Below are positions 1 through 10,518 of a stretch of 64,000 nucleotides of DNA, piece by piece. Positions within the stretch are counted from its first letter, which is position 1. Each line of letters opens with the position of its first letter. A program made the position numbers and the translations under genes. Source of the DNA: Peltaster fructicola (lineage: Eukaryota > Ascomycota > Dothideomycetes); contig CP051142.1 of NCBI GenBank assembly GCA_001592805.2, positions 2,666,001 through 2,730,000 of the forward strand. The letters run 5' to 3'. Below the pieces are notes generated by a model. It saw nothing but the letters and a program-made list of their open reading frames with translations, was not told the DNA's origin and searched no databases.

Positions 1-1283
1 GCCAAACTGACCGATGGCTGTGTCTGGGCATACAACAGCACAACCCTTGGCATCATGCCTGAGATCTTTGGAATGGTTAAGTGTGATAGCAAGACCAGCT
101 GCGCATGGGATCAGAAAGCGTATTACCGCGCACTTGATCCTCTCGAGCAGAGTCGACTTGCCAGCACAAAGTCGAAGGCTTCCGATCCAAGAGCCATCAT
201 CAATGGCGCTTCAAAATCTGCCGTAGGTAACAAGGACACTCTTGCGAAGCGACAGTTTGGAGGAGGCGAGATGCAATATGGTGTGCAAACCAGTCCAGGC
301 ACTCTTCCCGCCGAGGCTGCTGCCCTCCTTGCAGAAGTGCCGACGCGCGATATGGGTCATTCAGGATTCACAGGTTCCTCAAGTGCGGATAAGATCACTG
401 TCAAGGCTCCGTTTGATGATGGTGCTGCACCGAAGCTGCCAGCAGACGTACAATCTGTCCCTGCTGGCGGTGCTGTCAATGCAGCTCCTTACCCTGCAAG
501 TCCAGATGCAAGTGTCAAGCTTCCTGCTGCACAGGACACGAAGGAGCAGGTTGCACCAGCATCGGCGCCGGAGGTTGCACCCGCTAAGGACAAGATTGCC
601 CCAGTGTTACCAGACACAAAGATTGCACCGACTTTAGGAGACACCAAGCCTAATACTCCTTCCACGGACAAGAAGATTGCACCCGACGTTCCGGGTACCG
701 GCCTTGCACCAACCCTCGGCGATACCGACAAGAAGCCTGGCAGCGGCTCTGTTCTCAACGACAAGTCGGAATCAGACAGTGTACCAGCCACGGTAGGCTC
801 TCTTCACAAAGTCCCGAGCCCCCAGACCAAGTCAGCCCAGGAGACGCTTCCTCATGAGGAGTACGTGAAGGATAGGATACAGAAGGAGAAGTTACCTGCA
901 GGTATGACAGGCATGTACAGTAAGGAGTATTTGCTTCGTCCAGAGGCCATTGAGAGTGTCTTCTACATGTACAGAATCACAGGAAACCAATACTGGAGAG
1001 ACAGAGGCTGGGAGATGTGGCAGGCGATTTCCAAGAACACAGTCACCAAATACGGTGCTTCCGCCATCGAAGACATAACCAAGGCGAAGCCGGAACATCA
1101 AGTGAGTTGTGTTCGTAAAGAGGAGAGAGCTGTACTGACTCTTGACAGGATTCCGAGGAGAGCTTCTGGCTCGCAGAAACCTTGAAGTACTTCTACATGT
1201 TGTTTGATGATCCGGATCGCTATAGCTTGGACGACTGGGTGCTCAACACTGAAGCGCACTTCTTTGCCCGCCTGGGTGCATGA
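1..1283 (+). CDS. Class I alpha-1,2-mannosidase (GH47), 3' part
   Basis: This is the C-terminal part of a GH47 alpha-mannosidase, an enzyme that trims alpha-1,2-mannose from N-glycans in the secretory pathway; the 5' part lies outside the window. Exons are <1-1101 and 1149-1283, and the 47 bp intron (gtgagt...cag) is in phase 0. Family signatures are GIMPEIF near the left edge, [17 protein letters not shown] at about 930-985, then after the intron [14 protein letters not shown] and the closing NTEAHFF, whose Thr is the known calcium ligand. Between the conserved blocks (about 145-885) lies an Ala/Pro/Lys/Asp-rich stretch of roughly 245 residues with repeated KIAP, APTLGDT and DTKIAP words, which typical GH47 enzymes lack. 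Family assignment is firm; ER/Golgi type versus secreted type cannot be told without the N-terminus. Confidence 0.9.
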
Positions 1284-1370
1284 TTGGGTATTTTGCTGCT
1301 GTACATATAGAACATATCTCGCATACTGTTTATTGCTTCGACTCCTGGTCTTCGCTAGTGGTTCGTGACT

Positions 1371-2483
1371 TCATGGCGCTGGAGATCCAACTTTTGTCAG
1401 TGCAGCGAAATACAAAGGACCCCAACCAGGACCATATGGAGTTTCATGATCCGGTAGGACGATCCAGCCGTTCTGTGTGGGTTCTGCCCAGGCTTCGAGC
1501 TTTGTGCGCAGCTCTGCTGCCAATGGCGCAGTCTGACATGACCATGAGATGGCACCCTTCTTCTGCTGCTGAAGACTCCATCGTAGAGCTGCTTCGACCA
1601 CTTCGTCATTCTCTTCTTTCGAGATAGAGCAGGTTGCATACAGGACTTTCCCGCCGACGCGCACAGATTTGAAGGCATTCTGCAGCAGCTTCACTTGTGT
1701 TTCGGCGAGCTTCTTGGCCATTGATGGAGACCATCGACCAAGCTCATCAGCTGTCCGATTGGGCATGAAGCGTGAGGCACGGTCTTGTGCATGTACAATA
1801 TGGCGCTCGCTTGAGCAAGGCGCATCTAGTAATACCTTGTCGTAACCACCAAGACCTAGAGGGAAGACCAATGTTGGTGATGTGCCATCTAGATGCAAGC
1901 ACAGAGATGCTTTACTTTGTCTATAAGTGGTAGGGATGTATTGCTGTAGGTTGTGATCAAGTCGTTTCATGCGCTCGAGATTGTACTCATTCGAGTGAAG
2001 GCATCCAACGTGCGGTGAGTTAGCAGAGGCCTGCAGTATACTTTGTGCCAAAGCAACCGACTTGCCTCCTGGTGCAGCACATATGTCGAGGACCTTGTCA
2101 CCTTGCTGCACTCCAAGTACGTTGACAGCTAGCAATGAAGCCAGGTCAAGGTTCCAGTGAGTGTTCAGACCGCTCTCAGCCTTTAAAGGCTCGGGAAATG
2201 GCTTTGTACTGCTCATGCCATCTTCTTCGTCTGCTCTTGATATGTAGCATTGCATACTGCTGCCGATAGGCAATTCTATTAACTCGAGAGCTTTGATATC
2301 TTGCATCGCCTGGTCAAAGGCCGCGGACGTCGCATGTTGATTGCGCAATGTTGCGTAGCGAGTCGGTCGAACAAGTGCCGGGTATAGTGAGCTCTCCCAT
2401 CGAGCAGACCATTGTGTAGAAGAGGCAAAGTGCTTGTGCAGTCTCTCCAACGGTGCGGCTGGCTGTCGTTTCGTCTTGGCCAT
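1371..2483 (-). CDS. NSUN3/4-like RNA cytosine-5 methyltransferase
   Basis: This is a predicted NOL1/NOP2/Sun-family S-adenosylmethionine-dependent RNA m5C methyltransferase of 370 aa. The SAM-binding motif I, VLDICAAPGGKS, lies at residues 131-142. The DAPCS motif follows at about 230, and the catalytic YATCS-type motif (ATCSISKEEND) near 290; these carry the two conserved cysteines of the family. The lack of N-terminal PUA or long basic regions, and the length, resemble the mitochondrial NSUN3/NSUN4 group, so an organellar rRNA or tRNA substrate is inferred, not shown. The start is the ATG at 2483 (MAKTKRQ); the open frame extends to 2522 but begins with a GTG there. The gene is divergent from GAR1, with about 440 bp between starts, and convergent with the GH47 gene. 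Confidence 0.85.
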   Translation of the reverse strand: MAKTKRQPAAPLERLHKHFASSTQWSARWESSLYPALVRPTRYATLRNQHATSAAFDQAMQDIKALELIELPIGSSMQCYISRADEEDGMSSTKPFPEPLKAESGLNTHWNLDLASLLAVNVLGVQQGDKVLDICAAPGGKSVALAQSILQASANSPHVGCLHSNEYNLERMKRLDHNLQQYIPTTYRQSKASLCLHLDGTSPTLVFPLGLGGYDKVLLDAPCSSERHIVHAQDRASRFMPNRTADELGRWSPSMAKKLAETQVKLLQNAFKSVRVGGKVLYATCSISKEENDEVVEAALRWSLQQQKKGAISWSCQTAPLAAELRTKLEAWAEPTQNGWIVLPDHETPYGPGWGPLYFAALTKVGSPAP

Positions 2484-2923
2484 GCTTTGGCAGGGCGAGA
2501 CACAGGAGATAGCAAGAGGCACCGACGACGCTCTAACGTTTGCGAGACATTACACACTGTGGCAGCGGATTGACCGTGAGACAAATCCTGCTACGACTAC
2601 AAGTCTAGCCATTGATCACGCTATGGACAAAATCATGCACATGAAGACGAGAGCACTAACTGACAAATGTGGTTAGAGCTCGACGGTTGTACCCGTAGCT
2701 AGCGCTGTCGTGCCAAGAGCTTTCTCGAAGCTCTGCCTCTAAGAAATTTGAGCTTCAGTATTGAAGTTCTACAGATCAACGGCATTCAAACTTCCGAACC
2801 TCAGAACAGCCACGAGTAGAGTCGCAGGCCTTGTCAAGCATTACAGCGGTCCGTTGTGGACGGCACTCTACCGCAAATCGTCCGCTCAAATCTGCAAATC
2901 GCATACACATTCACATAACGACG
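2484..2923. promoter_or_regulatory. Divergent promoter, NSUN-like / GAR1
   Basis: This 440 bp gap separates the starts of two divergently transcribed RNA-modification genes. A short open frame at 2434-2676 on the plus strand mostly overlaps the methyltransferase and looks spurious. The last 40 bases before the GAR1 ATG are CA-rich with few G, as in fungal leaders. I see no clear TATA box or named factor site. Confidence 0.4.
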
Positions 2924-3612
2924 ATGTCCTTCAGAGGCGGTCGCGGTGGTTCTGATAGAGGAGGCCGTGGCGGAGGGTTTCGAGGCCGAGGAGGTGGTGG
3001 ATTCGGAGGTCGAGGAGGCTTTCAACAGAACTATGGACCTCCAGATCAGGTTTTAGGTGAGTTATGCTTCCGGAATAGCTCTCGAATATGCTAATGTCCT
3101 GTTCAGAAATGGGTACCTTTGTCCACGCATGTGAAGGCGAAATAGTGTGTACCAGCATCAATCCTAAGATCCCATATTTCAACGCGCCAATCTACCTCGA
3201 GAACAAGACCTCCATTGGCAAGGTTGATGAGATCCTCGGTCCTCTCAATCAGGTCTACTTCACCATAAAGCCACAAGAAGGCATTCAGGCAACATCATTC
3301 AAGTCAGGCGACAAATTCTACATTGGCGGCGACAAGTTATTACCGTTGGAGAAGTTCCTGCCAAAGCCAAAGCCAGCCCCAGGAGCGAAGGTTGTGAAGA
3401 AGACACGAGGTGCCGGAGGTGCTCGGGGAGCTCGTGGATTCGCACCTAGAGGACGTGGTGGTGCCCGTGGTGGATTTGGAGCACCTCGAGGGGAGGATTC
3501 AGTCGTGGTGGTGCCCGAGGTGGATTCGGAGCCTCACGAGGTGGCTTCAGCAGTCGCGGCGGTCGAGGCGGTCCACCACGAGGTCGTGGTCGAGGATCGT
3601 ATTGAGCATTGA
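2924..3612 (+). CDS. GAR1: H/ACA snoRNP protein Gar1
   Basis: Gar1 is a core protein of H/ACA snoRNPs, which direct rRNA pseudouridylation in the nucleolus. Exons are 2924-3056 and 3107-3612, with a 50 bp intron (gtgagt...cag) that splits the Glu codon before MGTFVH. The N-terminal RGG domain ([20 protein letters not shown]) is followed by the central Gar1 domain with [14 protein letters not shown] and [19 protein letters not shown]. The C-terminal GAR domain begins normally ([19 protein letters not shown]) but from the G run at 3490-3493 the annotated frame turns acidic/Val-rich and ends at 3612. The neighbouring frame from the same point reads a perfect RGG tail ending GRGRGSY at a stop at 3603-3605. 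A one-base loss, real or an assembly error, is the simplest reading. Identity is certain; the 3' end is not. Confidence 0.93.
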
Positions 3613-4012
3613 ACGACTGAGCGCATCACGAGGCATGGCGTACTGGAGTTATGGCGTTGTAGATCATAATGGGCTGGCTCATATGCCACAAGGCTCCTCC
3701 GTGAGCATGTAGTATACCACACAGTAGCAGTATCATTGAGCTATGACTTATTCGCGACTTCCCAATATCTTCTTCTTGTTCACACAATGGAAGATCCAGT
3801 GGCTGACTGCAACTTTCGTGTACGATGCTGATGCGTCTGTATGTGCTTGAAGGCATATACGTGACGCGCGAGTCAGCTTCGTCCTCCCTTGAAATCTTTT
3901 TGGCCGATCAAGGACAACAACACCATCCGTCACGCTCGCGGTTGCATCGCCTCACGACCAAATTCTCGCTGCGAACAAACGACGCAACCTCAGCGCAAGT
4001 ACTCGCGCCATC
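3613..4012. other. GAR1-TIM23 spacer
   Basis: This 400 bp holds the GAR1 3' UTR and the TIM23 promoter. Short open frames on both strands (for example 3825-4208 plus) overlap TIM23 out of frame and have no family features. I see no RNA gene or repeat. Confidence 0.4.
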
Positions 4013-4736
4013 ATGGGAGTCTGGGACGTCTTCACCGGCAAGAAGGCATCGCAATCTGCATCGCCTTCGTCATCACCTTCAGATCAATTGCTGGACGACT
4101 CGAGCGCTGCCACAACCTTCTCAACACCCACCACAGACGATGTTTCGTCATTCATCAATACACCAGGCACTTTTGATGTCGCCACGCTTCATCCACTCGC
4201 AGGACTAAACAAAGACACGCTCGACTACCTGTCACTAGACGACTCCGCGCTGGATAACCTCCCTGGCAGTCGGTCGATATTACCATCCCGAGGATGGTCA
4301 GATGATCTGTGCTATGGTACAGGCGTCACATATCTATCAGCGCTGATGCTGGGTGGCGCCTGGGGAATGGCTGAAGGACTGAATCGACTGCCAGCAAATG
4401 CTCCTCCTAAATTACGCTTGAACTCAGTCCTGAACTCAGTCACAAGGAGAGGGCCGTTCTTGGGCAACTCAGCGGGTGTGGTGGCAATGCTGTACAACGG
4501 TGTTAACAGCACTATTGGATACTACAGGGGGAAGCACGATGCATTCAACAGCGTGGCTGCCGGCACAATTAGTGGTATGGTCTTCAAGAGCACGAGAGGC
4601 GTTCGACCTATGATGATTTCTGGCGGTATTGTTGGATCAATAGCAGGCGCGTGGGCGGTAAGTGGTACTCGCTGGCTCTCAGATCACAGACACTAACATA
4701 TCGAAGCTCACGAGGAAAGTGGTCTTTGAAGAATGA
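4013..4736 (+). CDS. TIM23: Mitochondrial inner-membrane translocase Tim23
   Basis: Tim23 is the channel subunit of the presequence translocase (TIM23 complex) of the mitochondrial inner membrane. Exons are 4013-4657 and 4707-4736; the 49 bp intron has a gtaagt donor and a CACTAAC branch site, giving a 224 aa protein ending LTRKVVFEE. Reading through the donor instead would give a different tail (VSGTRWLSDHRH). The N-terminal half is Ser/Thr/Asp-rich and faces the intermembrane space in the family. The C-terminal half is the Tim17/22/23 domain with hydrophobic Gly-rich segments (GTGVTYLSALMLGGAWGMAEGL, then GGIVGSIAGAWA) and the conserved RGPFLGNSAGVVAMLYNGVNS stretch. Tim17 and Tim22 are shorter at the N-terminus, so Tim23 is the best call. 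Confidence 0.9.
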
Positions 4737-4911
4737 ACGGCACAGCCAATTTCTTTTCCTGTGTTAGATTGAGCATGTTCGGGTCATTATTGCTGGGGCA
4801 TAGCGAGGGCGTTGCTTTTTGGTCAAGCCATTCCCACACACCCAGCTCTCTGTACTGATATGTAGTAACACTAAAGATAGACGCATAGGATAGAGTGCGC
4901 CAAGGCAAAAC

Positions 4912-7515
4912 TCATAGTCGTCCATGTCGAGCTCGAAAGACTGCGACCTTGTCGTCGTAGAACAGTATCTCTCTCAGCCGCAAGCGAGCATGGTTGCTGG
5001 CCTCCACGATATCGCTGTCAGCATCGTCGCCGGATATCTCACTTTCTGTGTCGTCTCTATCGTCTTCGTTAGGTTCGTCGTCGTCGTCTGCTGGATCGTC
5101 GTCGTCGTCTCCATGGTCGCTTGAGCTCAGATCATTGCTCAGGTGACCGTAAGCAGACTCTGGTCTTGTATCCCAGCCGTGTCTGTTCTCGAGTATCTCG
5201 AAACATTTGTTCGCGATACCCATGTAGCAGATTTCGACTTCAGGCCGCAGTGCTACTATGTCTACAATCTGCAGCGCGAGCTCCTTCGGATCTACATCTG
5301 CTCCATGCACATGATCTGCTATGAATGGCATGTACAGCGAGCGAAGGTGTGGTACTGAAGGAAGATGCTGCAAGAAGAAGTGCTGTGAGATGTCAGAGAC
5401 ATTCCTAAGTCCGAAAGAGATGTCATCACTTACCCAGTCTCTGTACTCGATTGCCATGCCGAGCTCACGAAGACGAGGCATCTTACCACTGCATACGAAT
5501 GTTAGTATCTCCCTGTTGAGCATCCATCGTCTCCACCTGCTAGAGTTGGTAGGGACGCCATCAGGTCCCTTCTCTGAGCTGTCGATGAGGAGCTTCTTCA
5601 GACTGGCTCGATGCCGTCGCAGAGGACCTTTGAATATAGATTCAATGGTTACGCTCGATGCATAGCTGCGAACTTCTTGTAGGAACAGAACTTCGAGACT
5701 ATTAGGGGCAAGCGTCTCCTTCAAGAAGGAGATCAGTGCTGGTGAGACCGTATTGGTGTGCACTCGTTTCAAGCTGAGCGGATATGCCATCTCGATATCG
5801 ATGGTAGGCAGTGAGCTTCTCAGTTTCTTAGGACTGGCTGAGGAGGTTCTTCGTCTGCTAGAATTAGATGGAGAGCGCGGTATAGGCGCAAAAGTCCTTC
5901 TGAGGGTCTTCCAGAGTGCCTCATGGTTCTGGCAGTGCAGTATTGTGAGACAAGTTAGCTTTGACCAGTCAAATGCTTGGTGTAGTACATCAATGCAGAG
6001 TGGAATGCGCTCAAGCTCAAGTATTTCCAGCTGCAAGCGCTGTTGTGTGAAGGGCATGTCTTCGTCGACGGCATTGTCGTCGATGTCAGGTCTCATGGAA
6101 GGCGTCTGCTCTGCAGCCTTTTGTGGTTGCGGTGATGCCGCACGGCTGCTTGCTATCAGAGGATCATTCTCTAATGTGTCATCGGGTGCAAGAGTCTGCA
6201 GACTGTCAGCCCCGTCTAATCTCGTGCCTGTCCAGCTGCTTGCTGGGATTGGTTGCAATATATCGCTGTTCGACCGATGATGGTGTGTTGATGTGAACAC
6301 ATCTGCCTTCGCCGAAGAGTGGCATCGCGCGCGAGACGATAATGGTAGCTCTGGCTTTCGGAGGTCATGAATCAATCCCGTCAATGTCCCAAGCACACCG
6401 CCACGCCGTTTCTCACCAACCGTCAGTGAGCCAATGGTCGGGTGTTCCAAGTCGACCTGCTGATACTCATCACCTTCCCACGGCGTGACCCAATCTCTCG
6501 ATATAGCGTGGCGCGCTATACCAATACGCAGCTCTCGCAGTTTGTCGAGCGACCTCTCTATCAGGACAGCCATTTCATCAAGGTAAGCAAGCTCGTCGAT
6601 GTCAAGCACGCTCAAGCTGCGAAGAGCTGGTAGCATTGAGAAGCTGGGATGCTCAACATGGTCCAAGTCTTCCAAGCGGACCTGGTGAGCGGGCCTCACG
6701 CGCATCATGGGACTGCCGACAGGCTGTAAAGGGGGAGGTGCATAAGGTGGTGGTGGCGGTGGTGGAAGTATAGATTCTGCAGGCGAGTTGTCATGCCAGC
6801 GGACCCAGACCTTCTGTAGGCGACACTCTTGTCCGTCGTTTCGTTCGGCCAAGGACGAAAGTGACAGCCAGACGTCGCGCAGCACTCCCGTTGGCATATC
6901 CCATACAAAGGTCTCCAAGGATCGCATACGCGCAACTGCCAGAGCGACCAGTGTGCCCAACATCTTTCCGCCTTCTTTCGTGATCAGGTACTCTTGCACC
7001 CAGTCTGCTGGACCATTCCCAAGTGAGAACTTTTTGGTATATTGTGCGTAGTGGTTTCCTCGCCTCTTCCTGACTGTCATCTCTGTCGCTCGTCCTCGTC
7101 CATTGGATGTAAAACGATTTGCGTCATGACGCTGCGATGGTGCCTCGCCGAAGATCTCCTCTGCCATGACCAGCGTAGCCAAGCCATATGTCAGCGCATC
7201 CACTCCTGATCGCGGTTCTGCGTGTGTGTTTGTGTCTGGCCAGACAATATCGAAGCGCGAATAGATATGTGGTATGGTGAGTCTGTGAAGAGCACTGTGA
7301 CAGAGCGCAAGAGACGTAAGATCGTTAGTATGTGTTACTTCGCGCACGATCTCCTTGAGCACATCGACGGGCAGGTCAAGCAAACCCAGAGGTTTCTTGC
7401 GCTCACACATCTCATTGAGCAAGCCTGTCCCTCGTGTCTTCCATGTACGGCTCGATCGTAGACGCGGACTAGGCAGCTCGGTTTCCACGATTTCGTCTGG
7501 CAGCTGTGGTGTCAT
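4912..7515 (-). CDS. F-box protein, 867 aa
   Basis: An F-box (about residues 44-86, with LLDLPVDVLKEIVREV and a later CHSALHRLTIPHIYSRF) suggests a substrate adaptor of an SCF ubiquitin ligase; the substrate is unknown. After it come a Pro-rich run (residues near 255-265), scattered Leu-rich segments that look like degenerate LRRs (LRSLSVLDIDELAYLDEM, LEILELERIPLCIDVLHQ), a Ser/Pro-rich linker and a very acidic Asp/Glu tail before a basic C-terminus. The ATG at 7515 gives an uninterrupted frame. An upstream frame (7706 down to about 7533, METSALQLPGAF...) ends at a possible gtaaag donor and could join in frame at an AG around residue 13, so the true N-terminus may be longer. The overlapping short frames on the other strand are shadows. 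Confidence 0.75.
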   Translation of the reverse strand: MTPQLPDEIVETELPSPRLRSSRTWKTRGTGLLNEMCERKKPLGLLDLPVDVLKEIVREVTHTNDLTSLALCHSALHRLTIPHIYSRFDIVWPDTNTHAEPRSGVDALTYGLATLVMAEEIFGEAPSQRHDANRFTSNGRGRATEMTVRKRRGNHYAQYTKKFSLGNGPADWVQEYLITKEGGKMLGTLVALAVARMRSLETFVWDMPTGVLRDVWLSLSSLAERNDGQECRLQKVWVRWHDNSPAESILPPPPPPPYAPPPLQPVGSPMMRVRPAHQVRLEDLDHVEHPSFSMLPALRSLSVLDIDELAYLDEMAVLIERSLDKLRELRIGIARHAISRDWVTPWEGDEYQQVDLEHPTIGSLTVGEKRRGGVLGTLTGLIHDLRKPELPLSSRARCHSSAKADVFTSTHHHRSNSDILQPIPASSWTGTRLDGADSLQTLAPDDTLENDPLIASSRAASPQPQKAAEQTPSMRPDIDDNAVDEDMPFTQQRLQLEILELERIPLCIDVLHQAFDWSKLTCLTILHCQNHEALWKTLRRTFAPIPRSPSNSSRRRTSSASPKKLRSSLPTIDIEMAYPLSLKRVHTNTVSPALISFLKETLAPNSLEVLFLQEVRSYASSVTIESIFKGPLRRHRASLKKLLIDSSEKGPDGVPTNSSRWRRWMLNREILTFVCSGKMPRLRELGMAIEYRDWVSDDISFGLRNVSDISQHFFLQHLPSVPHLRSLYMPFIADHVHGADVDPKELALQIVDIVALRPEVEICYMGIANKCFEILENRHGWDTRPESAYGHLSNDLSSSDHGDDDDDPADDDDEPNEDDRDDTESEISGDDADSDIVEASNHARLRLREILFYDDKVAVFRARHGRL

Positions 7516-8427
7516 TGTCTTTGCTTCTTTACCAGCTCAGGCGCGCATAGAGACGATACAGGCATGGTGATCGTGGCGAAGTGCAGTTTCGGTGCTGGCG
7601 ATGCTGCGTGCGCGGCTTCATCCTCGTGAGAGGTTAGTAGGTGTATAGGTTCGTCGGAGGAGGTGCCGGTAAATGCGCCTGGCAGCTGAAGGGCAGATGT
7701 CTCCATGGTGGATATGTTGTTGTCGAGGCACTCTCTGCGCTACGAAGCGCCGAGTGGATATGTGATTGTGGTTCATTAAGCCTTACGGGTAGGTATGTGG
7801 TAGAGGTGTGTCGACATGTTGTGATAGCGCTACTGCTTGTTGATAGTCCTCGGGCTAGTCATAGTACTTTAGACGAACGTCCCTGTACAAGCTACTGAAG
7901 CTAAATTGACAAACACGAGGCTTATTTCGTCAAGCCAACACTTCTCAACAACGCTGTGCTGTCCTCTTCTGATTTGTTTGTTCCGATACATGCGATGTCA
8001 GAGTTATGCGTGTCACAGGCACTCATGTGTAGTGGTGCATCTGAGCCGCATATACTTGTTACCACCGTTGTCGGGCCAGTCGGTGTTTGCTCACTCTGCG
8101 TTGTACTTGCTACCGTTAGATGTCAGGATGAGCACTAACAGGGCAGGCCATTGAGCAGCATTGCTTCTATTCGAGTGTCAACACATCGCCGCGCCTACTG
8201 TGTTGTAAGCATATGCGATGGATCACGTCGCGATCAAATATGGCTAGCCGTCTCGTAAGGCATTCCGACGTTAATAAAACTATTCCGCATTACGACACAC
8301 CTTCCGGTCCTGATTCCGACGACTCATCACCACGATCGACCACCGAGACCTCGACTATACAATGCTCACCATCAATCCATGACCCGCCAGTCCTTTCCCT
8401 TCGCATGCCATCTCCAAGGCTCCTTTG
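7516..8427. promoter_or_regulatory. Divergent spacer, F-box / Zn2Cys6 factor
   Basis: This 0.9 kb lies between the starts of two divergent genes. It may include an extra 5' exon of the F-box gene at about 7533-7706 on the minus strand. The rest shows only short frames of no recognisable family. I identify no TATA box or named operator. Confidence 0.4.
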
Positions 8428-10518
8428 ATGGAGGTCGCCGTGGCCACGAATGTTGACGCCAATCGCAAGAATGGCAAGCCGGCATCGTGTGAGCCATGCC
8501 GCAAGGCCAAAGTTCGTTGCGACCATTCTAGACCAACCTGTGGACGTTGTCGGCGGAAACGCATCATATCACGATGCTGGTACCATCCTGCTCCGTTGAC
8601 TAAAGACAGACCACCAAGCCGGCCACTGTCGCCAGTCTCCAGTGCTCCTCCACAAGCGCCCTCCTATTCCACACTGCCAACGCCTGTTCCCATCGATGCG
8701 AGCGCGCTATCTCGAAATCGCCAGGCCAAAGCTGCGCGATCCATCGAGAAGCTTGTTGCTTGTCTTGAAGAAGCCCCACTGATCGATGAACTGGTTCAGA
8801 AGTACTACGCAATTTCGTCGCTGTTCTCTCTCGTTCCAACGAGCTTCATTTTACCGGCCATGACAGACTTACGGACACGACTTGCCACAAGCCGTGATCG
8901 CAAGGCAATACTCCTAGACATCACACATACCATGCTGAATCTCGCCCGAGAGCCCGTTTCTCTTGATGAGGGAACGACACCGTCCGCATTTATCGCTCAA
9001 CATCGCGGCGAGAGTCTTCGTGTCGAGATGCTTGGCCTCATTTACACAATCGCCGCACGAGCAAGCCTCTTTGATTGCGTGCAACTGCACGAGAACAAAG
9101 CTGCCTTCGTACAGAAGATGTACTCTTGCAGCAACAAGGCTCTGACCTGGGCGCGCAAGCACCTCTCACAAGTCTCAGACACTATGGTATGGCTCGCACT
9201 CGAGAACTTTCTCCTGACTAGCCAGGTCGCTGGAGATGCAAGTAAGTGATCACGCCTGCTGCCAAGCTTCGCTCATCACTCTAGGTCTGGCTTCATTTCG
9301 CTGTCTTGGTGCTCTCTTGACAGATGTTCTCGCCCTAAAACTACACAGAGAATCGTCGTACTCAGCTTTACCATTCTTCCTTATTCAGATTCGTCGTCGT
9401 GTCATGGCATCTACATTCAACCTTGATAAGTTCGTTGTTGCACTGATTGGAAGTCCTCCTAAGCTCGCCAAACGATACATTGACTGTGAGCTGCCATTGG
9501 ACCTCACCGAAAGCGAGATACTGGCGGAGCCACCATTGTCCCAGGAGCAATTACAATCCCTACTCACTCCAGATGGCTGGTCTCGAGAAGCAAGGCACAC
9601 AGGATCGACACATGCGAGAGTACGTTTCTTGCTGGCGAGTCTCCGGGAAGAGGTGTTGGACCATGAGTACCGAGTCCACGATGTGAACAGTGTGCAGAGC
9701 TTGTTGTAAGCCGCCGCCGCATCATCCTCATCATCATCATCTGTCATGCTCACACTCGCAGGGACTTATCAATGAGGAGTCACACGGTCTGGGAGTCGTT
9801 GCCTGCACACTTACGATACACCGCAGACTGCTGGTCCTCTGGCATCCCGATGGTCAGATGCCTCATGCTGATCACAGTCTATCTCTCCTACAGACATCTG
9901 GACCTTCATATCTTCGGACTGCTTCAAAAGATCGATTCAAGTTTCGGTCCGCCCATGTTGGAGGTTGCGCACGACATTGTCGATGCAATTGTACAACTCA
10001 GCAAAGCTCGAAGTCGAGCTAGTTTCGTCAGCTACGACTTTGCGTATCTTGTAAGCCCCAACGAACTCTGACATACACATTGATTGACAATGCAACAGAT
10101 CATTGCGCATGGCGTGCCCAGTGCTTTGCAGCTGTCAGCGGCTCTTGCTGATCGAAACTCAGCAAGGCTTCCGTCCACTCTGAGCCGTTCTACACTACTT
10201 CGAAATCTTTCAGTCTTTGTGGCCAGTCTCGAAAGCTTACATGATCTCGGCGATATGGACAAATCAACAGCTACGGACGCTGTGGAGACCATCTCTAGAG
10301 TTCTAGACAACGTCCTGGCAGCTCCTGAACGCAACAACGACAGTCTCACCGAAGAGACAGTCGACGACGCTCATGAAGCTTATGCAACCTTGCCAGCACA
10401 ATCCGCTCGAACGGCATTCGCAATCGATTCTGGCGTCAGTGGCTTCATAGATGAAACCCCGGCCTGGTTTGGCGACCTCGACTGGATGGGTCCTGGGAGC
10501 GACTGGATTAAGTTCTGA
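8428..10518 (+). CDS. Zn(II)2Cys6 transcription factor
   Basis: This is a fungal-type binuclear zinc cluster regulator of 647 aa. Exons are 8428-9241, 9285-9705, 9762-10050 and 10099-10518; all three introns have gtaag donors, and the second contains a CAT trinucleotide run. The zinc cluster has Cys at residues 21, 24, 31, 38, 41 and 50 (CX2CX6CX6CX2CX8C), followed by a basic stretch and a Ser/Pro linker. The middle portion is alpha-helical in character, as in fungal-specific transcription factor domains, and the C-terminus is acidic and aromatic (WFGDLDWMGPGSDWIKF), which resembles an activation region. The start is the ATG at 8428; a TTG codon just before it is not needed. Targets are unknown. 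The next gene downstream in the same direction is a secreted amidohydrolase, so local control is possible but only inferred. Confidence 0.88.

Noticed and set aside
3410-3712. 100-codon plus-strand frame overlapping the GAR1 tail
   Set aside because: It is the third frame of the RGG-coding repeat and has no ATG-linked gene structure.
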